In this document: positions 1 to 5,384 of the stretch, piece after piece
Layout of the letters: each line of letters opens with the position of its first letter
How positions within the stretch are numbered: position 1 is the first letter of the stretch
Assembly (NCBI GenBank): GCA_016179165.1
Contig: JACORX010000430.1
Location: 1-9,955, forward strand
Direction of reading: 5' to 3'
Origin: Candidatus Rokuibacteriota bacterium
GTDB lineage: Bacteria; Methylomirabilota; Methylomirabilia; Rokubacteriales; CSP1-6
Length of the DNA stretch: 9,955 nucleotides
The notes under the pieces: model-generated
What the model saw: the letters and a program-made list of their open reading frames with translations, nothing else
The model's database searches: none
What the model was told of the DNA's origin: nothing
Position numbers and translations under genes: made by a program

Positions 1-888
1 CATGCTCGAGAAGAAGCCGAACATGACGAACACCATGATCACGCTGGACGCGGCAAAGTTGCGGTCGCGGTAGACGCCGAGGTCAAGGATGGGCTCGGCC
101 GCCGTGAACTCGCGCACGAGGAAGCCCGAGAGGGCCACCGCGGCGGTGATCCCGAGCGCCACGATGAAGATCGAGTCGAACCACTCGTTCCGTTCGCCTT
201 GGTCGAGAAAGAGCTGGAGGGACAGGAAGCCGATCACCATGAGGACCAGCCCGGCGACGTCGATCCTGCCCGGCTTCCGCAGGTAGGGCGGATCGAAGAG
301 GATGGCGCTCGCCGCGAAGAAGCCGAGGATCCCGATTGGGACGTTGATGTAGAAGGTCCAGCGCCACGACCAGTTGTCCGTGATCCAGCCGCCCAGCGTC
401 GGGCCGAAGATGGGCGCCATCATGATCCCCATGCCCCAGACAGCCATCGCCATACCGCGCTGCCGGAACGGGAAGATCTCCCACATGATCGCCTGGGAGA
501 GCGGCATCAGCGGGCCCCCGGCGATGCCTTGGAGGACCCGCGCAAGGAGAAGCACGTTCAGGTTTGGCGCAAGGCCGCAGAGTACCGAGGCCGCGGTGAA
601 GCCCACGGTGCAGAGCAGGAAGAGACGCTTGCGCCCAAGGAAGCCGGCGAGCCAGCCGGTGGCGGGCAGGATCACGGCGTTCGCAGCCAGGTACGAGGTC
701 AGCACCCACGAGATCTCGTCCAGACCCGCAGAGAGCGAGCCCTGCATGTGCGGCAGCGCGACGTTGATGATGGTGACGTCGAGCACCTGCATCACGGTCA
801 CCGTCATGACCGTCACGGTGACCGCCCACCGGCGCAAGGCGCTGATGGGCGCCTCCAGCTCCTGGGTAGCGGTCGTCTCCGCGGTCAT
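1..888 (-). CDS. DHA2-family MFS drug-efflux transporter (EmrB/QacA type), N-terminal part, cut by window edge
   Basis: This inner-membrane proton-driven exporter has 296 residues in the window and probably about 500 in full; the C-terminal half lies beyond position 1. The N-terminus is Met-Thr-Ala-Glu, followed by a first membrane helix rich in Val/Thr (about residues 21-46). That helix carries the DHA2 signature LDVTIINVALP (36-46). Motif A (GWLAGFLGRKRLF, about 78-90) follows helix 2. The helix-4 stretch LLARVLQGIAGG is near 114-125, and the antiporter motif C region (GMGIMMAPIFGPTLGGW) is at about 152-168. Continuing helices after residue 210 fit a 14-helix carrier. The ATG at 888 was chosen because no other in-frame start lies nearby and it overlaps the stop of a short upstream ORF. 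The substrate cannot be read from sequence. Family call is very confident; gene identity within EmrB/QacA is open. Confidence 0.93.
   Translation of the reverse strand, partial: MTAETTATQELEAPISALRRWAVTVTVMTVTVMQVLDVTIINVALPHMQGSLSAGLDEISWVLTSYLAANAVILPATGWLAGFLGRKRLFLLCTVGFTAASVLCGLAPNLNVLLLARVLQGIAGGPLMPLSQAIMWEIFPFRQRGMAMAVWGMGIMMAPIFGPTLGGWITDNWSWRWTFYINVPIGILGFFAASAILFDPPYLRKPGRIDVAGLVLMVIGFLSLQLFLDQGERNEWFDSIFIVALGITAAVALSGFLVREFTAAEPILDLGVYRDRNFAASSVIMVFVMFGFFSSM
795..824. repeat. 10-bp inverted repeat inside the transporter gene
   Basis: CGGTCACCGT (795-804) and ACGGTGACCG (815-824) form perfect 10-bp arms around a 10-base loop. They lie in the codons for the Val/Thr-rich first helix (VTVTVMTVTV). 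The repeat may be only a by-product of alternating GTC/ACC/GTG/ACG codons, but it would fold in the mRNA about 65-95 bases after the transporter start. Confidence 0.4.
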
Positions 889-944
889 CCCGTGTTCGTT
901 TCGGGGGAGTCGACGGAGGCGACATCTGATGAGCGGTCTTGCAT
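885..944 (-). CDS. putative 19-codon leader ORF upstream of the DHA2 transporter
   Basis: The ORF begins at ATG 944 and reads MQDRSSDVASVDSPETNTG before a TGA at 887-885. That TGA overlaps the transporter's ATG (888-886) in an ATGA arrangement, so ribosomes finishing the leader would be placed on the transporter start. The transporter itself has only a poor ribosome-binding site. The leader's ATG sits seven bases after a candidate -10 box, so its mRNA would be leaderless. The peptide is hydrophilic, has no obvious attenuator features such as a run of one amino acid, and resembles no family I know. The overlap and promoter are seen directly; translation and coupling are inferred. Confidence 0.4.
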   Translation of the reverse strand: MQDRSSDVASVDSPETNTG

Positions 945-951
945 CGCGCCG

Positions 952-980
952 ATCCTGCCAGAGCGCGGGAGAGAGGTCAA
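952..980 (-). promoter_or_regulatory. sigma70-like promoter for leader ORF and DHA2 transporter
   Basis: On the minus strand a TTGACC -35 box (980-975) is followed by a 17-base spacer and CAGGAT (957-952). The -35 matches five of six consensus bases; the -10 is weaker but keeps the important A2 and T6. Seven bases separate the -10 from the ATG at 944, so the predicted start of transcription coincides with that ATG. Confidence 0.5.
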
Positions 981-1025
981 TTCGAGCCTAGTGCTTCTCC
1001 GCCCGCCTCGTGGCCCCGCGCACCC

Positions 1026-1166
1026 TCACGGCGCGGCCAGGCGCGCCACGACGGGACCGAAGGCAGCGAGGTGGCGGTCGGCAATCACGTCGTAGCGGGA
1101 CCCGTACTCGGCGCGGCGGACGAGCGTCTCCTCGACGATCTGCTCGACCGGGCCGACAAAGGTGGA
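1026..1166 (-). pseudogene. C-terminal stub of a luciferase-like F420-dependent oxidoreductase
   Basis: Forty-six codons ending at TGA 1028-1026 encode a peptide containing VGPVEQIVEETLVRRAEYG, then YDVIADRHLAAFGPVV and ARLAAP. From memory this matches the end of luciferase-like (LLM) F420-dependent oxidoreductases of the MSMEG_2516 type, which finish with a V/G-x-V-x-x-IVEDL-RR--yG block and an AFAPVVARLAG tail. The family is normally about 280-320 residues and the catalytic TIM barrel is absent. Upstream of about 1170 the frame loses any resemblance and runs into the stop of the MFS gene ending at 1207. No start codon or SD precedes the stub. It is best read as the remainder of a gene removed by deletion. 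Confidence 0.7.
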
Positions 1167-1206
1167 ACCGTCGCTCCGCCTCGACGTGAGCGCGTGAGCT
1201 GGCCGC

Positions 1207-2433
1207 TCAGCGCCGGGCGCCGCCCGAAGTCGCGACAGCGAAGAGCGCCCAGCTCACGAGGACGAGCCCCGGCGCCGCCCCGAACGGCACGGCGTAGGAG
1301 CCGCTCAGGTCGTAGAGGAACCCCGCGGCGGCCGGCCCCAGCGCGGCTCCGGATCGCCAGCCGAGCGTCAGCACGCCCATGATGGCGCCGATCGCGCGGA
1401 CGCCGAACACGTCGGGGATGACCTTCGCGATCATCGTGTCCGCCGCCGCAAAGCCCGCCCCGAACGCCGCCAGCGAGCCGAACAACGCCTCCCGCGAGGG
1501 CAGCCACAGGAGGGCCAGCAGCGCCAGGGTCTGGACGGTGTAGGCGATCCGCATGGTCGTGATGGTGCCGATCCGGTCGGACATGGCGCCCGAGGCGACC
1601 CTCCCGGCCACGGAGCCGATGCCGTACGCGGTGAGCACGAGCGAGGCACCGGTGAGGCTGACACCCTGGTCGCGTGCGAACGGCACGATGTGGACGGTGA
1701 CCATGAACGCGAGGCCGCCGAGGAGGAGCCACGCGACGTTCAGGCACCACTGGCGCGGGTCGGCGAGCGCATCGCAAAGAGTGACACCCCCGCTGTGAGG
1801 GACCTCCGCCGCGTCCACCGGACCCGAGGGCGGCCCCGACGGCACGTGAAGGGCCGCCGCTTCCGACGGGCGAGGCAGGCGGACAGAGAGCGCCGCAAGC
1901 ATCGTGATCATGCCGCAGCCTCCACCGAGGAGCGCGTAGGCTGCGCGCCAGCCCACTTCGCCGATGAGCCACGCCGCCAGGGGACCGCCCAAGATGTACC
2001 CGAGGTTGAACCCGACCAGGACGAGGGCCAGCGCTAAGCCGCGGCGCTCGTCGAACCATCGCGCGACCGTAGTCGCGCTGAGCAGGTAGAAGCTCGACAT
2101 GCCCACGCCGCCCAGCACGCCGACGAAGAGGTAGAGCTGCCACAGCGCGCCGACCGTCGAGACGAGGGCGAAGGCCGCGCCGGCCAGGGCCACGGTCGGG
2201 GCGAGGAACACGCGGGGCCCGTGGCGGTCCGCGAGAGCGCCGATCCCGAGGCCGGCCAGGCCGCCCAGCACCAGGTTGATCGAGAGCGCAGTCGAGATCG
2301 CGCCGCGGCTCCACCCGAAGGCCTCCGCGAGGACCGGCAGGAACACCCCGTAGGCGGCGAGCGGGATCGAGATGCCGCAGGTAACCACGAACAACGCGGC
2401 CACGGTGAACCGGCGACGGACGGTCGGACGCAT
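1207..2433 (-). CDS. MFS transporter, monocarboxylate/oxalate-formate-like (MCT/OFA type)
   Basis: This is a 12-helix inner-membrane carrier of 408 residues, the usual length for the family. Residues 28-50 (AYGVFLPVLAEAFGWSRGAI) are the typical first-loop segment of MCT/OFA-type carriers, which begin G-V-F-x-P-x-L-x-x-x-F-GWSR. Motif A follows at 65-77 (GALADRHGPRVFL). A second-half counterpart, SGAMSDRIGTITTMR, precedes helix 8. The likely role is uptake or exchange of an organic acid; the substrate is unknown. The reading frame stays open to an ATG at 2550, but the 39 extra residues are Arg-rich and would cover the promoter region of the divergent aminotransferase. I therefore chose the ATG at 2433, directly before the basic MRPTVRRRF leader of helix 1. 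The SD is weak (TAAGAG or CAGG). The gene is intact and sits just upstream of the luciferase stub. Confidence 0.9.
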   Translation of the reverse strand: MRPTVRRRFTVAALFVVTCGISIPLAAYGVFLPVLAEAFGWSRGAISTALSINLVLGGLAGLGIGALADRHGPRVFLAPTVALAGAAFALVSTVGALWQLYLFVGVLGGVGMSSFYLLSATTVARWFDERRGLALALVLVGFNLGYILGGPLAAWLIGEVGWRAAYALLGGGCGMITMLAALSVRLPRPSEAAALHVPSGPPSGPVDAAEVPHSGGVTLCDALADPRQWCLNVAWLLLGGLAFMVTVHIVPFARDQGVSLTGASLVLTAYGIGSVAGRVASGAMSDRIGTITTMRIAYTVQTLALLALLWLPSREALFGSLAAFGAGFAAADTMIAKVIPDVFGVRAIGAIMGVLTLGWRSGAALGPAAAGFLYDLSGSYAVPFGAAPGLVLVSWALFAVATSGGARR

Positions 2434-2440
2434 CCTGAGA

Positions 2441-2471
2441 CTCTTACCACACCTTGCCGACCGCATCTCAA
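2441..2471 (-). promoter_or_regulatory. candidate promoter of the MCT-like MFS gene
   Basis: Minus-strand TTGAGA (2471-2466), a 19-base spacer and TAAGAG (2446-2441) lie seven bases before the ATG at 2433. The spacer is longer than ideal and the -10 lacks its final T. The same -10-to-ATG spacing is seen at 944. It could equally be chance. Confidence 0.25.
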
Positions 2472-2486
2472 TACCCAACTGGCGGC

Positions 2487-2516
2487 TTCCCAACACCCAT
2501 CGATTCCTGATAGTCT
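2487..2516 (+). promoter_or_regulatory. candidate promoter of the aminotransferase gene
   Basis: TTCCCA (2487-2492), an 18-base spacer and TAGTCT (2511-2516) lie 54 bases before the aminotransferase ATG in the 136-base divergent intergenic region. Matches to consensus are moderate (T1, A2 and T6 of the -10). Unlike the leaderless candidates in this window, this gene has a proper SD and a 5' leader. Confidence 0.3.
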
Positions 2517-2569
2517 GGCTGGGTCGGATCGGTCGGCGAAGGGCACCCACATCCTAGGAGCTGAGCACG

Positions 2570-3496
2570 ATGAAGACGACAGAGTTCAAGATCTGGATGA
2601 ACGGCAAGCTCGTCCCCCAGGCGGAGGCGGTCCTGCCCGTCAACAGCGCGGCGGTCTTCTACGCCAGCAACGTCTTCGAGGGCATCAGGGGGTACTGGAA
2701 CGAGGCCGACGACGAGCTGTACGCCTTCAGGCTGGCCGAGCACTTCGCCCGGTTCCGCGAGTCCATGAAGATGATGCGCTTCACGATCCCCTACCAGGAT
2801 CTCGACCTCTACGAAGCGGTCCGCCAGGTGCTGAGGGAAAACGAGGCCCGCGAGGACATCCACATGCACCTGGTCGCCTACGTCGGCGGCCCGGGGCTGG
2901 AAGCCACCTCGCCCACGGGGATGTACATCAACCCGCGGCGCCGGCCGCGCATCGGCGACGGTAACGGCCTCAACTGCTGCGTCAGCTCGTGGCAGCGCAC
3001 GAGCGACAACGCCATCCCGATCCGCCTGAAGTGCGGCGCCAACTACCAGAACGGCCGGCTTGCCGCGCTCCAGGCCAAGGCCGACGGCTACGACTCGCCG
3101 ATCTTCCTCAACCAGCGCGGCACGGTGGCCGAGGGCACGGGCGCCACGTTCTTCATGGTCCGCAAGGGCAAGCTCGTCACCCCGCCCGTGACGAGCGACA
3201 TTCTGGAATCCATCACGCGGTCGACGCTGATCGAGTCGCTCTGCCCCGCCCTCAGCATGGACGTCGTCGAGCGGGACATCGCACGGACCGAACTGTACGT
3301 GGCGGACGAGGCCTTCTTCTGCGGCAGCGGCTACGAGATCACGCCCATCCTGTCCGTGGACCGCTTCCCGCTCGGCGACGGCAAGCTCGGGCCCGTCACC
3401 CAGCGCGTGCTCAACACCTACATGAACGTGGTGCGCGGTACCGACCAGCGCTTTCCGGAGTGGCGTACGCCGGTCTACCGGCCCGTCACGGTGTGA
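2570..3496 (+). CDS. ilvE: branched-chain amino acid aminotransferase (class IV PLP transaminase)
   Basis: This cytosolic PLP enzyme exchanges amino groups between Leu/Ile/Val and 2-oxoglutarate, the last step of branched-chain amino acid synthesis or the first of their breakdown. The 308 residues match the family length. Visible landmarks are FEGIRGYW (36-43), the RLAEHFARFRES block (54-65), a Lys in RLKCGANYQNGRLA (152-165) that fits the Schiff-base Lys154, VAEGTGATFF (186-195) that contacts the cofactor, and the late FFCGSGYEITPI / LGDGKLGPVT region (249-277). The start is well supported by AGGAG (2556-2560) nine bases before the ATG. The gene stands alone, divergent from the MFS carrier. 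A related class IV activity (D-amino acid transaminase or an amine transaminase) is a less likely alternative, since the C-terminal G-x-G-x-x-GPVT block is BCAT-like. Confidence 0.88.
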   Translation: MKTTEFKIWMNGKLVPQAEAVLPVNSAAVFYASNVFEGIRGYWNEADDELYAFRLAEHFARFRESMKMMRFTIPYQDLDLYEAVRQVLRENEAREDIHMHLVAYVGGPGLEATSPTGMYINPRRRPRIGDGNGLNCCVSSWQRTSDNAIPIRLKCGANYQNGRLAALQAKADGYDSPIFLNQRGTVAEGTGATFFMVRKGKLVTPPVTSDILESITRSTLIESLCPALSMDVVERDIARTELYVADEAFFCGSGYEITPILSVDRFPLGDGKLGPVTQRVLNTYMNVVRGTDQRFPEWRTPVYRPVTV

Positions 3497-3575
3497 CCTT
3501 CCGCCGGGCGGCCGCGATCTCCTGCTGGACGGCCTCGTGCCCAGGGAAGTCGCGGCCCGCCCGGATGTGTCCGCC
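3486..3575 (-). pseudogene. unassigned C-terminal gene stub, convergent with the aminotransferase
   Basis: On the minus strand an open stretch of about 29 codons ends at TGA 3488-3486, inside the last codons of the aminotransferase. It reads in part GRDFPGHEAVQQEIAAARRK. Almost every codon ends in G or C and the peptide has the amphipathic Arg/Ala/Gln character of a C-terminal helix. No start or SD precedes it, and upstream sequence soon becomes the mntA promoter. I do not recognise the family. It resembles the better-supported stubs elsewhere in the window, but chance coding-like character in GC-rich DNA is a real alternative. Confidence 0.25.
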
Positions 3576-3604
3576 GCTGGTTGGGCTAGAGCGCCCGGCG
3601 TGGT

Positions 3605-3634
3605 TTGACCACCCCTCAGCCGCCCGCGTATCAT
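3605..3634 (+). promoter_or_regulatory. strong sigma70-like promoter of mntA-hepT; predicted +1 is the mntA ATG
   Basis: TTGACC (3605-3610), an 18-base spacer and TATCAT (3629-3634) are the best promoter match in the window (five of six in each box). Only six bases separate the -10 from the ATG at 3641, so transcription should start at or next to the A of that ATG. No SD is present upstream, which fits a leaderless message. Confidence 0.65.
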
Positions 3635-3640
3635 GCGCGC

Positions 3641-4036
3641 ATGGACAACACCAGCGCCCCTCCTGCCGTCGCCCGCCTCGTCGACCGCGCCAAGAAGGAT
3701 CCCGACGTGCTCGCGGTGCTCCTCTTTGGGAGCCGCGCCCGTGGCGACGCTGCCCCGAGCTCGGACTTCGATGTCTGCCTCGTGCTCGGAGCGGAACCGC
3801 GCTCTGATCGCGACCGGGCGGAGAAGCGGCTCGAGTACCTGGCGGAGGAGGACCTCGACGTGGCGATCTTCCAAGCGCTGCCGCTTCACATCCGGAGCCG
3901 GGTCCTCAAGGACGGCACGGTCCTCTACGCGCGGGACGAGGAGGCCCTCTATGCCGTCGCCATCGGCACGGCGCGAGCCTGGGAGGGCGTCCGCCACATA
4001 CATCGCCAGGACCTCGACGAGGTCCTGCGTGGTTGA
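3641..4036 (+). CDS. mntA: MntA-type minimal nucleotidyltransferase antitoxin
   Basis: This is a 131-residue DNA polymerase beta-like minimal nucleotidyltransferase. The active-site signature GS-x10-DxD is complete: Gly30-Ser31 in LLFGSRARGD, then Asp42 and Asp44 in SSDFD. Asp73 in EEDLDVAIF is the likely third metal-binding carboxylate. In characterised type VII systems MntA adds AMP groups to a tyrosine of the HEPN toxin HepT and so inactivates it; applying that here is inference from the intact motif and the neighbour. Two in-frame starts are possible. The TTG at 3605 coincides with the -35 box, so the ATG at 3641, at the predicted transcription start, is preferred. The stop overlaps the hepT start by eight bases, the usual coupling of this pair. 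Confidence 0.9.
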   Translation: MDNTSAPPAVARLVDRAKKDPDVLAVLLFGSRARGDAAPSSDFDVCLVLGAEPRSDRDRAEKRLEYLAEEDLDVAIFQALPLHIRSRVLKDGTVLYARDEEALYAVAIGTARAWEGVRHIHRQDLDEVLRG

Positions 4037-4445
4037 CCGGGACCGGGTGCTCGTCAAGCTCGACGAGCTCGAGGGATACCTGGGCGAGCTCCAGGCCGTG
4101 GCGCCGGATCGGTACGAGGCCTATCAGCGCACCGAGACGAAGCGCGCCTGCGAGCGACTGATCCAGGTGTCCGTGGAAGCCGTCATCGACATCTGCGCCT
4201 TGCTCGTGGTGGGGCTGCGGCTGGGGCTGCCGGGCGAGGAGGACGACCTTTTCGAGAGACTCTCTCGACACGGCGCGATTTCCGGGCCGATGGCCGCCAC
4301 CCTCCGGCGCATGAAAGGGCTCCGCAACCTCCTGGTCCACGAGTACGCGCGCATCAACGACGAGCTAGTGTTCGAGACGGTGCGAGGGCGCCTCGGGGAC
4401 TTCGACGCCTTCAGGGGCGAGGTGCTCGCCTTCCTGAAGAGGTAG
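4029..4445 (+). CDS. hepT: HepT-like HEPN ribonuclease toxin (DUF86)
   Basis: This is a 138-residue, all-helical HEPN-domain protein. The RNase motif Rx4HxY is intact at residues 99-106 (RNLLVHEY); Arg99 and His104 would be catalytic and Tyr106 is the residue that partner MntA enzymes AMPylate in studied systems. DUF86-type features also include the charged N-terminal helix, the ETKRACERLIQVSVEAVIDI core (about 36-55) and LPGEEDDLFERL. The start is GTG 4029, inside the last codons of mntA, with GAGGT five bases upstream (4019-4023), so its synthesis depends on mntA translation. The frame is open further upstream but that part is a shadow of mntA. As an RNase it would target RNA or tRNA; the actual target is unknown. 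Both active sites look intact, so the module is probably functional. Confidence 0.9.
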   Translation: MVDRDRVLVKLDELEGYLGELQAVAPDRYEAYQRTETKRACERLIQVSVEAVIDICALLVVGLRLGLPGEEDDLFERLSRHGAISGPMAATLRRMKGLRNLLVHEYARINDELVFETVRGRLGDFDAFRGEVLAFLKR

Positions 4446-4484
4446 CGCAGATCGAGCAGCGCCTCGGACGCTCGGCTCTTGCCC

Positions 4485-4889
4485 ATGGCACTGACCCTCC
4501 GGAAGCTCCACCCGCACTTCGTGGCCGAAGTGGGCCCGGTCGGCCCCGCCAGGTTCACGATCCCGAGACCGTCGCCCGGATCCGGGCGGCGATGACGGCC
4601 TATTGCACACGAAATCGGGGAGCAGCGCCTTCGTGAAGAACCGCTTCGGGAACGAGGCTCTCGGCGACATCTCGAACCTCGACGAGAACAGCGAGGTCAT
4701 GAAGTCAGACAACCGCCGGCGCGTGTACGGGCTCGGCAATCGCCTGTGGCACACGGACGCCTCCTTCCAGGACCCGCCGGGACGGTACTCGATGCTCTCG
4801 GCCAAGGTCATCCCGCCCGTCGCCGCCGATACCGAGTACGCCGACATGCGCGCCACCTACGACGCTCTCGACGCCGACACCGCCGAACT
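4485..4889 (+). pseudogene. TauD/TfdA-family Fe(II)/2-oxoglutarate dioxygenase, broken and truncated
   Basis: Pieces of one dioxygenase lie in three reading frames in the right order. The N-terminus MALTLRKLHPHFVAEVGPV starts at ATG 4485 (frame stops at 4595). VHDPETVARIRAAMTAYC follows from 4553 in a second frame. From about 4606 a third frame gives FGNEALGDISNLDEN, YGLGNRLWHTDASF, DPPGRYSMLSAKVIPPV and EYADMRATYDALDADT. The HxD iron ligands (WHTD, about 4748-4759) survive. About 20-30 residues that should hold the VLVFRDQ-like segment between the second and third pieces are missing. Everything after the YDAL region is gone, including the distal iron His and the 2-oxoglutarate Arg. Intact relatives are about 280-300 residues. 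The gene cannot make an active enzyme. It ends by running in frame into acetyltransferase sequence near 4885-4893. Confidence 0.85.
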
Positions 4890-5127
4890 CCACCGCCTCT
4901 ATCTCGACGCCGATTTGAGGGGGAAGGGCACGGGCCGCGCCCTTGTCGGCGCCGTGCTCGACTGGTGCCGGGCCCAGGGAGTCTCCCGCCTGATCCTCTG
5001 GTCGGACACGCGCTTCGATCTGGCGCACCAACTCTACACGCGGACGGGCTTCCGGCGGACCGGCGAGCGAAGCCTGCCGGGAGACGTCAACGAAACCCGG
5101 GAATACGGCTTCGAGCGCGAGGTGTGA
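4890..5127 (+). pseudogene. C-terminal half of a GNAT acetyltransferase, fused in frame to the dioxygenase remnant
   Basis: About 79 codons ending at TGA 5125-5127 read HRLYLDADLRGKGTGRALV, then VLDWCRAQGVSRLILWSDTR, AHQLYTRTGFRRTGER and NETREYGFERE. This is the acetyl-CoA-binding motif A (RGKGTG pyrophosphate loop) and the C-terminal strands of a GNAT enzyme. The N-terminal half of the fold, where substrate-binding elements lie, is absent. The frame is open from TTG 4603, so a 174-residue hybrid (dioxygenase core plus acetyltransferase end) could be translated. No SD or promoter is evident for it. The simplest reading is one deletion that removed the end of the dioxygenase gene and the start of a neighbouring acetyltransferase gene. 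Confidence 0.8.
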
Positions 5128-5136
5128 CCCGCGGGC

Positions 5137-5205
5137 CTAGCGTGAGGGCTTGAGCTTCAGGTCCTCGTAGGGCGCCGAGTAGGAGAATCCCTGGTTCGCT
5201 GCCAT
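5137..5205 (-). pseudogene. short unassigned C-terminal stub
   Basis: Twenty-two codons ending at TAG 5139-5137 encode MAANQGFSYSAPYEDLKLKP plus Ser-Arg. Codon third positions are almost all G or C. The frame stays open upstream to about 5300, but there the codons and residues (Cys/Arg-rich) stop looking like protein. I read it as the end of a lost minus-strand gene lying ten bases from the convergent GNAT fragment. The family is not recognised. A genuine small ORF is possible, since an ATG exists at 5205, but it has no SD. Confidence 0.3.
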
Positions 5206-5384
5206 GGCAGAGCACACCGATGCCATTCTGACCGGCGCGACCGCCAACGGGTACGGCCGCTGCGCATATACCGCGGAGCACCTGCGCCGGCTGAGCACAG
5301 GAATTCGGGCGCCGCCGACCCACCCCGGCCGGGTCGGATCCTGGACCAGCAGCGGAGAGATCTCAGGAGTAAACTACCGGCGCC
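5206..5384. other. intergenic region upstream of the SDR gene
   Basis: This stretch is the 5' region of the SDR-methyltransferase operon. A TAAACT box (5370-5375) lies nine bases before the SDR ATG and could be a -10 element for a near-leaderless transcript, but no -35 lies at the proper distance (TGGACC at 5342 is 22 bases away). AGGAG at 5365-5369 is 15 bases from the ATG, too far for an ordinary SD. An ATG at 5204 opens a plus-strand frame to 5470 that shows no family resemblance. No repeats or attachment sites are visible. Confidence 0.4.

Noticed and set aside
83..925. A 280-codon minus-strand frame in the DHA2 region
   Set aside because: It is the wrong frame. The adjacent frame starting at 888 carries the LDVTIINVALP and GFLGRKR motifs.
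199..1095. A 298-codon plus-strand frame across the left transporter
   Set aside because: It is an antisense shadow of the DHA2 gene; the composition is charged and repetitive with no recognisable fold.
1085..2314. A 409-codon minus-strand frame overlapping the MFS gene
   Set aside because: It is an Arg/Pro/Gly-rich alternative frame of the MFS gene 1207-2433, whose own frame has motif A and clear membrane helices.
2434..2550. A longer start for the MCT-like transporter at ATG 2550
   Set aside because: The extra 39 residues are Arg/Ser-rich, unlike family N-termini, and would cover the divergent promoter region and reach nearly to the aminotransferase SD.
3497..3530. A rho-independent terminator after the aminotransferase (CCGCCGGGCGG)
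   Set aside because: The stem is short and imperfect and there is no following T-run.
3633..4028. An upstream extension of the HepT frame making a 270-residue protein
   Set aside because: The extension is the out-of-frame shadow of mntA (Arg/Ser/Thr-rich). The HEPN domain begins at the GTG at 4029.
2468..4057. A 529-codon open frame on the minus strand opposite the aminotransferase and mntA
   Set aside because: It is antisense to two genes with complete family motifs. Its peptide is a His/Arg/Gly/Val-rich shadow with no domain resemblance, as expected from GC-rich codon bias.
4485..5127. A genuine bifunctional dioxygenase-acetyltransferase
   Set aside because: Neither domain is complete: the dioxygenase lacks its distal His and Arg and the acetyltransferase lacks its N-terminal half. 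The N-terminus is also split over three frames.
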